A stretch of 64,000 bases of DNA, from positions 160,811 to 224,810 of IMG/VR virus record IMGVR_UViG_3300034682_000176; one strand, given 5' to 3'. Position 1 is the first letter of the stretch. Each line of letters begins with the position of its first letter. Source of the stretch: a virus. The notes under the pieces were generated by a model. The model had not been told where the DNA came from. It ran no database searches and was given only the letters and a program-made list of their open reading frames with translations. Of the stretch, positions 24,149-32,397 are shown one piece after another. The translations under genes and the position numbers were made by a program.

Positions 24149-24190
24149 CGCACCCACCTGCCGCCAGCAATGGACGGCAGGTGGGTGTGC
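24149..24190. terminator. terminator between convergent genes
   Basis: GCACCCACCTGCCG / CGGCAGGTGGGTGTGC stem with an 11-nt loop between the plus-strand gene ending at 24144 and the minus-strand gene ending at 24192. Confidence 0.75.
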
Positions 24191-24191
24191 T

Positions 24192-25412
24192 TTAGCTGGT
24201 GAAAGCTGTCAAGACCACGTACAGGTACAAGCCGTTGCGCACGCTTTTGAGTGTGCGATCCGACAGGGAGTCTTTGTGGTGTTTGTAGACCGCCTTGATC
24301 AATTGCTCACCTTCGTTCTTGACACGGTGAACACTGACTTCGGTGCCTCGGGCATACAAGACGTTACCCACAATGGAGTTCATGATGTCCAGCACATTGG
24401 TCTTGCTGTGCAGGTAGACTTCATTGCGCTGCAAGTACTCCATGGCGTTGACCAAGATGTCCTTGAAATGCGCGTGAACGCGGTCGTGGGCCTTGCGGCT
24501 GGAGAACGCAAACTCAAACAGGTGGTCTAGGCATTCATGCATGTCCCGGTACGACAGGTTCGAGAGGATGTCGACCACTACGGTGATGTGGTCTTTCTTG
24601 ATCATCACGGTCTTGTCCGACAGCATGGTGTCCACACGGCCGGTATAGCGCTGCACCGAATCGATGCGGTCTGCCAACTGCATGTTGCCTTCACCGTCCT
24701 TGACCGTGGCTTGCCGAGACTTGATCACTTCATCGCTTTCCAGCATTTCAGTGAACTCGCCGTAGATGTTCTTGATGGTGTCCTTGGTACGGCCAAACAA
24801 GTCGGTGATTGCATTGGGCAGCTCATCGTCACTGTCCATCTTGCGCAACAGCGTCAAGAACTTGCTGTCCAGGTATTCGTCGCTGCGGTACTGGCAGTAT
24901 TCGTTCCAGTTCTTGAGCTTCTTGATGATGTACTTGTTGGACAAGCGCTCGGACATCGAGGTGGCTTTGTCTTCACTGATGGGGTAGATGAAGTACGTGC
25001 TACTGAGCAACACCAAGGTGCGGTAGTTGAAGTAGTTGAGCGCTTCGCGGGCATACGCCATCTGTTGCTTTTCATCCAAATCAGGATTGCTCAAAAAGCG
25101 GTGGGCGATGTAAAAGCACATCAGGTTGACGTCGTCACGGGCAATCTTGAAGTGCTTGGGGATCGAAGAGATCTTTTCGATCTCATCGCTGATGTCGTCA
25201 AACTCCAACCCAAACAGGTTGTTGTAGAAGATGTTCTTGTCGTACTGGGTGTACTTGATGAAGTAGCAACCGATGTTGCGTCCGCTGAACAGTTGCGCGC
25301 GTTCTTCGTTACCGCTGATGTATTCAATGTTGTTTTGCGTCAAACGACGAAACAGCTTGTCGTCAAACTTCACATTGGCAAAGTACGCATCCAACGCTTG
25401 TTTTACCTGCAT
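24192..25412 (-). CDS. hypothetical protein, 406 aa
   Basis: Unrecognised, mostly helical, rich in Asp, Tyr and Lys, with repeated Leu/Tyr stretches and no cysteine cluster or nucleotide-binding loop. It begins 15 bp after the stop of the gene at 25428 on the same strand, so the two form a minus-strand operon (25892 to 24192). I prefer this frame over the long opposite-strand frame (24537-25964) because its composition is natural and the partner has a ribosome binding site; the opposite frame is His/Val/Gln-rich, typical of antisense frames. Confidence 0.82.
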   Translation of the reverse strand: MQVKQALDAYFANVKFDDKLFRRLTQNNIEYISGNEERAQLFSGRNIGCYFIKYTQYDKNIFYNNLFGLEFDDISDEIEKISSIPKHFKIARDDVNLMCFYIAHRFLSNPDLDEKQQMAYAREALNYFNYRTLVLLSSTYFIYPISEDKATSMSERLSNKYIIKKLKNWNEYCQYRSDEYLDSKFLTLLRKMDSDDELPNAITDLFGRTKDTIKNIYGEFTEMLESDEVIKSRQATVKDGEGNMQLADRIDSVQRYTGRVDTMLSDKTVMIKKDHITVVVDILSNLSYRDMHECLDHLFEFAFSSRKAHDRVHAHFKDILVNAMEYLQRNEVYLHSKTNVLDIMNSIVGNVLYARGTEVSVHRVKNEGEQLIKAVYKHHKDSLSDRTLKSVRNGLYLYVVLTAFTS

Positions 25413-25427
25413 GGTCGTTCCTTACGC

Positions 25428-25892
25428 TTATGCCAAGGTCTTTTGGACATACTTGACAAAACTGCCAACGGTGTAAAACGTCTTGATCCCTCGGTTTTGC
25501 AAGGTGGTCAAGAACCATTCTTCCTGCGCTGTCTTGAAACCATCGTTCAAGATCAACACGCACTTGGAGCTGCCCAAGCTGGCCAAGGCGTCCACTGGGC
25601 AGCGGTTGATCTCTTCGGTCGAGACCACCTTGGTAGCGCCATCTTGCTGGCCTTCTTTTTTCGCCTGCTCTTCGTCCAACACCCGTTCGGTGATGTCGAT
25701 GTTGGGCATGGCTTTGTACAGGGCCTGGGCCACAATCTTGGAGATCGAGTCCGAGGCACTGATTTCGATCATCTGTGCCTTTTCTTCCGTCTTCTCAGCT
25801 TGTTGGGTAGCCGCTTGGTTGGTGTGGTCACCAGAAACTTGACCTTTGTCTTGGTCAGTGGGTTCGTACTTCTTCAATACAAAAGTCGGCAT
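25428..25892 (-). CDS. hypothetical protein, 154 aa
   Basis: The start at 25892 has GGAGAG 6-11 bp upstream on the minus strand; the longer frame to 25937 is not needed. The N-terminal 60 residues are polar and Gln/Lys/Glu-rich (disordered). The C-terminal part looks like a small alpha/beta fold (CVLILNDGF, KTFYTVGSFVKYV). Unknown function; translated ahead of and probably with the gene at 24192. Confidence 0.8.
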   Translation of the reverse strand: MPTFVLKKYEPTDQDKGQVSGDHTNQAATQQAEKTEEKAQMIEISASDSISKIVAQALYKAMPNIDITERVLDEEQAKKEGQQDGATKVVSTEEINRCPVDALASLGSSKCVLILNDGFKTAQEEWFLTTLQNRGIKTFYTVGSFVKYVQKTLA

Positions 25893-25986
25893 ATTCGCTC
25901 TCCGCAGTCTTGGTTGATCACACGATCTTTTTCCCACTCAAATATCCTTACTATGAAGAACTAATTTCTAAGAAGAGGAACACTGT

Positions 25987-26538
25987 ATGCCGCTGTACTA
26001 TACCGGGGTGGGAAGCCGTGAGACACCACCTGAGATCTTGACCGTGATGACGCGGCTGGGTGTCTACCTGGCGCAGCGTGGACTGGTGTTGCGCTCGGGT
26101 GGTGCCGATGGTGCTGATGCGGCATTTGAGGAAGGTTGCGACAAAGTCAACCGCAAACTCAAGCAGATCTTCTTGCCCTGGAACAACTTCAACAAACGCA
26201 CTGACCGTGAGTCTGGGGTGATTGTCAAAGTTGACCCCCATGTGGAAAAGCAGGCAGCCAAGATTGCTGAAGAGATTCACCCTGCTTGGAACACTGCCTT
26301 GACCCAAGGCGCCAAGAAGTTGCACACCCGCAATGTCTTCCAAGTCTTGGGTCCGACCATCAACGAGCCTTCCAACTTTTTGGTCGGTTATGCGACTTTG
26401 GACAAGAACGGCCAGCCCAAAGGCGGCACCCGTACCGCCATCAAACTGGCAGAGAAGTTCAACGTCCGCAACTACAACCTGTTCAAGCAAGAAGACTTGG
26501 ACCGCGTGTTGAAGCTGCTGGAGGATTCCGGCATTTGA
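25987..26538 (+). CDS. SLOG-superfamily (DprA/YAcAr-like) nucleotide-binding protein, 183 aa
   Basis: Rossmann-like fold of the SLOG/DprA-related group: GVGSRETPPEI at about 7-17 and SGGADGADAAFE at about 36-47 form the typical ligand-binding loops, with a further strand-helix near FQVLGPTINEP. In known relatives these bind nucleotides or nucleotide-derived ligands, and some recognise DNA. It lacks the rest of DprA, so it is a single-domain protein. AAGAGGAAC precedes the ATG. It is located just before phuZ. The role in the phage is unknown; a ligand sensor or sponge is conjecture. Confidence 0.8.
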   Translation: MPLYYTGVGSRETPPEILTVMTRLGVYLAQRGLVLRSGGADGADAAFEEGCDKVNRKLKQIFLPWNNFNKRTDRESGVIVKVDPHVEKQAAKIAEEIHPAWNTALTQGAKKLHTRNVFQVLGPTINEPSNFLVGYATLDKNGQPKGGTRTAIKLAEKFNVRNYNLFKQEDLDRVLKLLEDSGI

Positions 26539-26549
26539 ATTCCTGTGGA

Positions 26550-26571
26550 GCACATATATACTCCACGACAA
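26550..26571 (+). promoter_or_regulatory. putative phage promoter GCACATATATA...CACGA
   Basis: CACATATATACTCCACGACA, about 60 bp ahead of the phuZ ATG. It shares the core and downstream CACGA with the copies at 3266, 14070 and 60941. A short inverted repeat TGTGGAG / CTCCACG brackets the core. Confidence 0.7.
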
Positions 26572-26611
26572 CAACCGTTTGTTTTTCTGTAACCCTAAAG
26601 GAGTCTCATCC

Positions 26612-27532
26612 ATGGCCATGACTATTTACGCTTGCGGCGGCGCTGGTATCAACGTCGTCAAGCAAATCAAAGACCTGGACATCAACATCAACTACATCGA
26701 CACCTCGGCCAGCAACCTGAAGGCGGTCAAGAGCGAGAACATCTACCTGGTCGAAGACATGGACGGCGCCGGCAAGAACCGCGTGGTGGCGTACGAAAAC
26801 TTCAAGGGCAATGCTGCCGATGTGTTGGTGCGCTTCAAGCCCTCGGAACAGCTGAACATCGTGATCAGCTCGCTGACCGGCGGCTCTGGTGCCATCCTGG
26901 CATCCCTGATCACCAAGGAACTGGTGGACCAAGGCCACAACACCATCGTCATCGGACTGGACTCGGACGGCTCTTTGATCGAGCTGTCCAATTCGGTCAA
27001 GACCCTGAAGACCTACCGCGCCATCAGCAAGCAGATCAGCAAGCCGATTCCGCTGTACTACGTTAACCAAGCCACACGCTCCGACGCCGACCGCCAAGCC
27101 CTGGGTTTCATCACCCTGATGGCGCTGGTGATCGACAAGAAGCGCACGGCTGAGTTCGACAACTCCGATCTGAACTCGTTCCTGTACTTCGACAAGACCA
27201 CGGTCAACGATCCCTCGGTGTCGGTGATCGAAGTCACCCCCAACGAAGAAATCGTGGCCGAAAAGAACACCTCGGTCGTGGGCACGATCTTTGTGACCAC
27301 TTCCAAGGACACCACGATCAAGCCGGTCAAGCCCGAGTACCTGGCCACCTGTCTGGTGACCGACACCGAGTACCAAAACGAGGACTCGCGCATCAACGCC
27401 GTGCTGGGCAAACTGCCGCTGATCATCAGCTCCCTGGAAGCCGACATCAAGGAACTGGAAGACAGCAAGCGCATCAACCGTGTCAACGACGTCGAAGTCC
27501 TGGACTCCAACGCTGACGGCATCGTGATCTAA
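26612..27532 (+). CDS. phuZ: tubulin/FtsZ-like GTPase PhuZ, 306 aa
   Basis: Phage tubulin that in phiKZ-like phages forms filaments which centre the phage nucleus and carry capsids. The N-terminal glycine loop CGGAGIN (about 8-14), the T3-like loop DMDGAGKNR (about 49-57) and the tubulin signature SLTGGSGA (87-94) are all visible, the last being a variant of GGGTGSG. NSVKTLKTY at 127-135 fits the T5-to-H6 region. Length matches the roughly 310-residue PhuZ family. AAAGGAGTCTC precedes the ATG, and a promoter copy lies at 26550. A terminator follows at 27547, so it is a monocistronic transcript. G/C-ending codons are frequent, suggesting high expression. Confidence 0.85.
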   Translation: MAMTIYACGGAGINVVKQIKDLDININYIDTSASNLKAVKSENIYLVEDMDGAGKNRVVAYENFKGNAADVLVRFKPSEQLNIVISSLTGGSGAILASLITKELVDQGHNTIVIGLDSDGSLIELSNSVKTLKTYRAISKQISKPIPLYYVNQATRSDADRQALGFITLMALVIDKKRTAEFDNSDLNSFLYFDKTTVNDPSVSVIEVTPNEEIVAEKNTSVVGTIFVTTSKDTTIKPVKPEYLATCLVTDTEYQNEDSRINAVLGKLPLIISSLEADIKELEDSKRINRVNDVEVLDSNADGIVI

Positions 27533-27546
27533 ACGCATCGCGTGAG

Positions 27547-27590
27547 ACAGACACCTGGACTTTGGTCCAGGTGTCTTTTTCTTTCCTTTA
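27547..27590 (+). terminator. intrinsic terminator
   Basis: AGACACCTGGAC / GTCCAGGTGTCT with a 4-nt loop and TTTTTCTTTCC. It ends the phuZ transcript. Confidence 0.92.
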
Positions 27591-27602
27591 CCAATTAGCA
27601 GT

Positions 27603-28085
27603 ATGCCTCAAGCTCATCTCTCTACCTCGGATCTGATCATCACTCCAAAAGGAATGCTGATCAACAGCCAAATCTTGAAGCTGTGTGAAAAGATCAAAGT
27701 GTTGGGTTCGTCCAACATGTACGGTCTGGACTTGTACAGCCGCACCAACATGCACCACATGCTGGAGTTGATCAGCAACCGTCACATTCAAGAGTCTTGT
27801 AGTCATGACCTGTCCCAACAGCTGGAGCGGGTAAATCGTACCCTGTACAAAAAGCTCACAGCCTGTCGGTTCGCTTTCTTCGGGCCTGAAGATGACGTGG
27901 TCTGTTTCATCGTCTTTAAGGGTGCCAGCTTTGCTTCACTGCCGGGTGATGAACGCAGTGAAGATAGTCCGAACGATCCCTTTGTCACTTGGGTGACCAA
28001 GCGCTATGCCGCGGAACAAGCCCCGCAAGGTTGTGAAGCTACTCACACCTGGGTTCCGTATAAACCACTTGAAACTGCGGGTTGA
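27603..28085 (+). CDS. hypothetical protein, 160 aa
   Basis: Unrecognised soluble protein. The ATG at 27603 is close behind the phuZ terminator and has no Shine-Dalgarno sequence, so the promoter is unclear. A central hydrophobic strand CRFAFFGPEDDVVCFIVF (about 87-104) suggests an alpha/beta core. It shares its transcript with the gene at 28126, 40 bp downstream. Confidence 0.8.
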   Translation: MPQAHLSTSDLIITPKGMLINSQILKLCEKIKVLGSSNMYGLDLYSRTNMHHMLELISNRHIQESCSHDLSQQLERVNRTLYKKLTACRFAFFGPEDDVVCFIVFKGASFASLPGDERSEDSPNDPFVTWVTKRYAAEQAPQGCEATHTWVPYKPLETAG

Positions 28086-28125
28086 CACTATCTAGTTCAA
28101 AAACGTTTATGAGGGAGTTTCTCAA

Positions 28126-28431
28126 ATGTCACAGACCACATTGCTAACCGATGAATTGCAATCCTTGATTGAGTCGACCAACTGCTTTACCGCAGCCAGT
28201 GGTGTGCGTGGGTCCCCACAAACCACCCACGCTACCAAAGTGAACCCACGGCTGTACGATGTGGTGATTGCTGTGGTCGCACTCAAGAATGGGGAGGTGT
28301 TTACAGGCAGCACTGTTTGCAGCAAAAATGCTGCTCGCAACTTTGATCTGGCAAGCCAGAAGGCCATCGACAAAGCTATGCGTAAGTTCCGTGAACACTA
28401 CAGCAAACATCGTCAAGGCACCTTGATCTGA
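28126..28431 (+). CDS. hypothetical protein, 101 aa
   Basis: GAGGGAGTTTCTCAA precedes the ATG. The middle part DVVIAVVALKNGEVFTG and the end AARNFDLASQKAIDKAMRKF weakly recall a small phage family in which a conserved strand pair is followed by an N-F-D-containing helix, but I do not claim it. It is last gene before a strong terminator. Confidence 0.82.
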   Translation: MSQTTLLTDELQSLIESTNCFTAASGVRGSPQTTHATKVNPRLYDVVIAVVALKNGEVFTGSTVCSKNAARNFDLASQKAIDKAMRKFREHYSKHRQGTLI

Positions 28432-28433
28432 TG

Positions 28434-28480
28434 ACACCACCACACTCCCATTGGTGAGAGTGTGGTGGTTTTTCTTTTTG
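28434..28480 (+). terminator. intrinsic terminator
   Basis: ACACCACCACACTCCCA / TGAGAGTGTGGTGGT hairpin with TTTTCTTTTTG tail. It is followed within 20 bp by a promoter copy. Confidence 0.9.
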
Positions 28481-28498
28481 TCTCTGAATCAGGTTCGG

Positions 28499-28520
28499 TT
28501 ACATATATACCCATTGAGTT
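28499..28520 (+). promoter_or_regulatory. putative phage promoter TTACATATATA
   Basis: Exact TTACATATATAC core about 80 bp before the GTG start at 28580; the downstream CACGA block is absent here (CCCATTGAG instead). Confidence 0.65.
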
Positions 28521-28579
28521 CAGTAGTTGAAATCTTTGCGAAGTTGCAAAGGTGGCTCTGACCCAACAAGGAGTTTCAA

Positions 28580-29062
28580 GTGATCGTTGTCAAACCCAAT
28601 CTGATCATCGCCCGCAACATGGTGATGACCCCTTCCAATTCTTGCCTGTCCAGCGAGAACGGACATATCAAAATTTCGGTGTCTGGAAACTTGGAAGTGT
28701 GCGCTGCATTTGACAAGCTGTGCAAACAAACCACTCAAGCTTTCAACGTGGACCCCATGACGGTTCAAGAAGCCAAGAAGGTCTACGACCAATACTACAA
28801 GCTGTGGGCTGAATTCCGTCGCAAGTACCGCCATGAAGTGTTTGTCATCGTCAAGGCTGGCGGTGTGGTCGTGGTGGTGGAAGTGGACAACCTCTACCTC
28901 AACAAGAAGTCCGTCAACACCGGAATACTGCAGTGGAGCTATGGCGCCCAACACGTTGCGCTGGCTAACTTGAATGACTGGGACCCAGTCAAAATACCAC
29001 CATTTTGGTCACTGAACACTTGGGAAACAGTGTACAGCTTGGCATCTCCTTTGGAAGCTTAA
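28580..29062 (+). CDS. hypothetical protein, 160 aa
   Basis: The start codon is GTG at 28580, set by CAAGGAGTTTCAA immediately upstream. The protein has an alpha/beta look, with a Val-rich strand (AGGVVVVVEVDNLYL, about 94-108). Unrecognised. The gene at 29067 follows after only 4 bp, so it is cotranslated. Confidence 0.82.
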   Translation: MIVVKPNLIIARNMVMTPSNSCLSSENGHIKISVSGNLEVCAAFDKLCKQTTQAFNVDPMTVQEAKKVYDQYYKLWAEFRRKYRHEVFVIVKAGGVVVVVEVDNLYLNKKSVNTGILQWSYGAQHVALANLNDWDPVKIPPFWSLNTWETVYSLASPLEA

Positions 29063-29066
29063 ACCT

Positions 29067-29702
29067 ATGTTGCACCAATTCAATCACCCGCCTTTTTCTA
29101 CGTTTGTTCTGATCTACCAGAACCACCTGATCGCGCCGGCCGTGGCGGCGACTGCCACCTACGAACTGGGTGACACGCAGATCTATCCGTTAGTTGATGG
29201 TATCATGCATGTCCCCTTACTACACACCCAGTTGGTCGAAAAGACAAACGCTGTTTCTTTGGCTGAAGTGTTACCAACACCAGTTACCCCAGAAGTAGGT
29301 GACTTGCTACACAAGTGGGCCAAACATCGTACATACTGCGCATCGCAGTTTGCTTCCTGGGTGGCAGTGTCTTCCAAGTCTAACACCCTGCGCCTGTACA
29401 CACCCGCTGAAACCACCAATTTCATCCACCACCTTACCACCAATGGACTCAAGTTGATCAATGAGTACATTGAGGTTGAACTTCCAGCCAAGAACCAGCG
29501 CGGTGTGATGGTGGTAGCTCCGCACTATCTCCCGATCCCAGAAACCATGGTCAACATCTTGGAAGCTGACATTCTGTCTCCCAACCTGGTGGCCGAACGC
29601 GTGATTCCCAAGATCGCACCGTTGGCTGGGAAGTACGTAGCCATTGCACTGCCTGTTGCGCCAGACACGGACAATGATGTGATTTCAGCCGCCACGACGT
29701 GA
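29067..29702 (+). CDS. hypothetical protein, 211 aa
   Basis: Unrecognised. It is the second gene of a two-gene unit beginning at 28580, with only a weak binding site (GGAAGC). A hydrophobic beta-rich N-terminal part and a C-terminal helix pair (VNILEADILSPNLVAERVI) can be seen. A Ser/Thr-poor, Val/Ala-rich end suggests a compact fold. Confidence 0.82.
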   Translation: MLHQFNHPPFSTFVLIYQNHLIAPAVAATATYELGDTQIYPLVDGIMHVPLLHTQLVEKTNAVSLAEVLPTPVTPEVGDLLHKWAKHRTYCASQFASWVAVSSKSNTLRLYTPAETTNFIHHLTTNGLKLINEYIEVELPAKNQRGVMVVAPHYLPIPETMVNILEADILSPNLVAERVIPKIAPLAGKYVAIALPVAPDTDNDVISAATT

Positions 29703-29786
29703 GTCGCCAATTGTACTGAAATCCTCCTTTGACAGAGCGCGCCACGCTTTGTTGACGGTAGTTGATCAGAAGCTCCAAGGAAAGCT

Positions 29787-29828
29787 CCACCACCTGAGGC
29801 AACTCGGGTGGTGGCGTTTTTTCTTTTT
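29787..29828 (+). terminator. intrinsic terminator
   Basis: CCACCACCTGAG / CTCGGGTGGTGG hairpin with GCGTTTTTTCTTTTT tail. Confidence 0.9.
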
Positions 29829-29850
29829 GGGTATTTGGTTTATTTTCAAT

Positions 29851-29872
29851 CGCACATATAACCTGTGAGATC
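29851..29872 (+). promoter_or_regulatory. putative phage promoter, short core CACATATA
   Basis: CGCACATATAACCTGTGAG, about 50 bp before the ATG at 29904. It is two bases shorter than the full core; the leader of the next gene is short. Confidence 0.5.
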
Positions 29873-29903
29873 AATTGTGGTTTCATGTAAAAGGAGTGTT
29901 ACC

Positions 29904-30242
29904 ATGCGCAAAGCTACCTCTACCAGTTCCAAAAAAATCGATGTCGATTCTGTAGCCAAACTCAAAGAAAGTTTGCTGGCGGCCAAGGAAAAGGCCAAAA
30001 CAACCAAGCCGTCTTTCAAGGTAGTCAAAGACCTGCAGGATAAGTTGTTTGTCGCAGCTCGCACAAAAACACTGACCAGCAGTGTTCAATCGGAATTGAT
30101 TTTACTACTGGCAGAAGTGGCCGTGATGCGCTACTACCCTTTGTTCAAAAAAGCTAAAAGTCCAGAAGAAGTAGTGATGAAGTATGAAAAAATACATGAA
30201 ATTTCGATGCAAATCGAAATGAACCTCATGTTGCACTTGTGA
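29904..30242 (+). CDS. small basic hypothetical protein, 112 aa
   Basis: AAAAGGAGTGTTACC leads into the ATG. The protein is Lys-rich and almost all helix, with an N-terminal Lys/Ser/Thr tail and long amphipathic helices (EEVVMKYEKIHEISMQIEMNL). It may be a DNA- or protein-binding factor, but there is no recognised family. Its promoter copy is at 29851. Confidence 0.82.
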   Translation: MRKATSTSSKKIDVDSVAKLKESLLAAKEKAKTTKPSFKVVKDLQDKLFVAARTKTLTSSVQSELILLLAEVAVMRYYPLFKKAKSPEEVVMKYEKIHEISMQIEMNLMLHL

Positions 30243-30270
30243 CGCATAGCTCAATCTTTCCAACAAAACA

Positions 30271-30298
30271 TCACTGTAGGCGTTAACGCCTACAGTGA
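30271..30298. repeat. perfect 28-bp palindrome
   Basis: TCACTGTAGGCG TTAA CGCCTACAGTGA, with no mismatch. It lies between the gene ending at 30242 and the ribosome binding site at 30303 and has no T run. It may act as an operator, an RNA stem near the binding site, or a factor-dependent terminator. Confidence 0.8.
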
Positions 30299-30316
30299 CT
30301 CAAAGGAGTATCAAAC

Positions 30317-30649
30317 GTGTTCACTTTCGTATCCGGCAATCAAACCCACGCAGCCAGCTCTGCCCGTCTGTTGATCAATCTTGCCATTTTGACAGAAAAC
30401 CAACAAAAGAGCGGCAAGAACATTTCGATGTTGCAGCTGGTCAAGGACCCGTTGTTTGCGTTGCCAGCCAAGGGCAACTACCGCATGACGATCGACAACT
30501 TCAAAGACAATGGTCCTGAAGACCGTCCTTGTGTATTTGACGGCAACTCCTCGCATGTGGACTGGGTCCAAACCCTGCGCTATCAAAGCCTGATCTTGAT
30601 GGGGTTGAAGCACATCAAAGAACCTACTCCACAAACCGTCGCCGCCTGA
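30317..30649 (+). CDS. hypothetical protein, 110 aa, paralogue of the next gene
   Basis: The start codon is GTG at 30317 after CAAAGGAGTATCAAAC. It shares with the protein at 30673 the block LPxxGxYRxTIxN, then an acidic turn and W-containing strand, and an identical VAA end, so the two look like a tandem duplication. The N-terminus is polar (FTFVSGNQTHAASSARLL). Unknown function. Confidence 0.8.
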   Translation: MFTFVSGNQTHAASSARLLINLAILTENQQKSGKNISMLQLVKDPLFALPAKGNYRMTIDNFKDNGPEDRPCVFDGNSSHVDWVQTLRYQSLILMGLKHIKEPTPQTVAA

Positions 30650-30672
30650 TTGCCACTTCTGTTGAGACTGAC

Positions 30673-31047
30673 ATGAATTTCCTGTTTGGACACTATGCCG
30701 GTAGCCGCAATGCCACAACCAAGGCCATTGCCACGTTGCAAGAAATTGAAGCGATGTTCCGCGCCCATACACCGCGATCGGTGATTGGGCCGCAGAACCT
30801 GAGTAGCTTGGTGCGTTGGCGCCAAAAGCTCGATCGTGGTCTGCCGCAAGGTGACTATCGCTTTACCATCCGCAATGCGTCCGATCTGTCCAAGGTGTAC
30901 ATTTACAACGGTCAGTTCTCCAAAGTCAATTGGGGAGCTTCGCTCAGTGCGTGCCGCTTGGTGTTTGAAGAGTTGGTAGAAGTCTCTCCTACCAGCCTTT
31001 ACTTACCAAGCAAAAAGAAACCCAAGCAGCACTCTGTTGCTGCGTAA
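30673..31047 (+). CDS. hypothetical protein, 124 aa, paralogue of the previous gene
   Basis: Compared with 30317: YRFTIRNASDLSKVYIYNGQFSKVNW aligns to YRMTIDNFKDNGPEDRPCVFDGNSSHVDW. It has a longer C-terminus with a basic stretch (SKKKPKQHS). The ATG at 30673 has only a weak binding site (GAGAC). It is cotranscribed with its paralogue and the gene at 31059. Confidence 0.8.
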   Translation: MNFLFGHYAGSRNATTKAIATLQEIEAMFRAHTPRSVIGPQNLSSLVRWRQKLDRGLPQGDYRFTIRNASDLSKVYIYNGQFSKVNWGASLSACRLVFEELVEVSPTSLYLPSKKKPKQHSVAA

Positions 31048-31058
31048 CCACAGTCCAT

Positions 31059-31307
31059 ATGTCTACTTTCTTGACACGTCCATTTCCACCCTTTTATCTA
31101 CAAGGGTGGTCTGCCCGTAAGCTGCTGCAAGTTGAGTTGAACGTCGGTCGTATTTTCCGACCCATCCATGGGACTCGTGCCAGCCGACTCCACACCTACC
31201 AAGACCAAGCTATCCAATGGCTTGAAGCCGGCGGGGTTATCCCTGGCGACATAGTGATGCATGCCACCATGACTCAAAATGCCAAATCCAAAATCAACCA
31301 TGCGTGA
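31059..31307 (+). CDS. hypothetical protein, 82 aa
   Basis: A small soluble protein with an aromatic N-terminus (FPPFYLQGW) and a basic middle. Its last codons overlap the start of the next gene (the ATG at 31300 lies in GCGTGA). No recognised family. There is no clear binding site in front of the ATG at 31059. Confidence 0.7.
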   Translation: MSTFLTRPFPPFYLQGWSARKLLQVELNVGRIFRPIHGTRASRLHTYQDQAIQWLEAGGVIPGDIVMHATMTQNAKSKINHA

Positions 31308-31797
31308 AGATCGCCGCCCGACCCATCGGCACACAGCCCAAGGTCCGGTGGAGATTCCTTACATTGCACTGTCCTTGATTCGTACATTGACTGTTGAAGA
31401 ACGTGCCATTGTGCGAAAAACAGTCAGCATAGCGCAAGCTGATTTCCATCGGCCTTTGTCGTTCGATGAACCTTTCGAGGTCCACTACACCAACGGCATG
31501 GACATCTTGGGTGCGTACGTTTACCACACCCATGCACGCCCCATCATCTTGCTTGACCCCGCGTTGATCAAGACCAATGCCGCCACCAACAACCTCAACT
31601 TTGCAAACGAAGTAGCGATCACTTTGGCACATGAAATTGCTCATGCGTACCAAGATCGCATTGGGGTGTTGGATGAAACCGAAGACGTTGAAGCAGCCGC
31701 TGAAACCTTTGCCAAAATCTGGCTCGACCGTGGTGAGGTGTGTGTCGATATCCTGACACCGCGTCCCATCGACTTCTTTTCCAAACCTCCTTTCTGA
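31300..31797 (+). CDS. zincin-like metallopeptidase-type protein, 165 aa
   Basis: Contains VAITLAHEIAHAYQD (about residues 106-120), a typical HExxH zinc site, followed by EDVEAAAETF that supplies the Glu third ligand in many zincins. This predicts a compact zinc-dependent hydrolase or a catalytically simple relative, such as the WSS1/SprT-like or ImmA-like group; which one is not decided. The start may be 31279 or 31300. I list 31300 because it overlaps the previous gene's stop, but neither has a strong binding site. Substrate unknown. Confidence 0.72.
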   Translation: MREDRRPTHRHTAQGPVEIPYIALSLIRTLTVEERAIVRKTVSIAQADFHRPLSFDEPFEVHYTNGMDILGAYVYHTHARPIILLDPALIKTNAATNNLNFANEVAITLAHEIAHAYQDRIGVLDETEDVEAAAETFAKIWLDRGEVCVDILTPRPIDFFSKPPF

Positions 31798-31808
31798 AAG
31801 CGACCACC

Positions 31809-32159
31809 ATGTCTGCATATTCCAATTTCCTCGTCAACTGCCCCCAAGACCAAAGCGTGGCGATCCATGCTGCTGGTGTTCTGGAAGCCCTGGCAGAAGC
31901 TTTTGAAACCTTCCGTGACAAACCCCAGCTGGACGCTGTCAAAGACGTCCACACGGCGCTGCTGAACTGGGAAGAGCTGCAAGAAGGCTATGACCCATCC
32001 ACCGGCACCGACATCACAATCACGGTCACCACGGAAGAGCAGTCCTGGTTCCTGGACTTGGCCACATCGGAATGGATCCTGGATCTGCGCATGTCGATCT
32101 TCCACGGCCGGCTGATCTTCATGCTCAACACAGACTCGCAAAATGGCGAAGCAGGTTAA
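31809..32159 (+). CDS. hypothetical protein, 116 aa
   Basis: Acidic, mainly helical, with DITITVTTEEQSWFLDLATSE (about 72-92) as a likely beta-helix-beta part. The start at 31809 is 11 bp after the metallopeptidase stop. No recognised family. Its end overlaps the beginning of the gene at 32143. Confidence 0.78.
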   Translation: MSAYSNFLVNCPQDQSVAIHAAGVLEALAEAFETFRDKPQLDAVKDVHTALLNWEELQEGYDPSTGTDITITVTTEEQSWFLDLATSEWILDLRMSIFHGRLIFMLNTDSQNGEAG

Positions 32160-32397
32160 ACCAGCTACAGCGGGATTGCAGGCAGAGTGGGTTGCCATTC
32201 ACAAAAACTACAACCGCACAGAGATCGCAATGGACCGTATTTCTAGCATGTTTGACCCAAGCGTTCATGCATGCTGTCCAACGTGTGCCTTTCCGCAGTT
32301 CCAGCAACTACTCACCCGCAATCAAAACCGCGAAATACGCATTCGTCAAATTGCACCAAGAATTTCTCAAAAGGAAATTGATAATGTCAAAGTCTGA
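32143..32397 (+). CDS. small Cys-containing protein, 84 aa
   Basis: Overlaps the gene at 31809 by 17 bp in another frame. The motif CCPTCAFPQFQ (about 44-54) could be half of a metal site or a redox pair. The rest is basic and helical (RNQNREIRIRQIAPRI). A real gene is likely because of tight packing, but the evidence is modest. Confidence 0.55.
   Translation: MAKQVKPATAGLQAEWVAIHKNYNRTEIAMDRISSMFDPSVHACCPTCAFPQFQQLLTRNQNREIRIRQIAPRISQKEIDNVKV

Noticed and set aside
24537-25964. 475-residue plus-strand frame over genes 24192 and 25428
   Set aside because: Spans two minus-strand genes, has His/Val/Gln-rich composition and no binding site.
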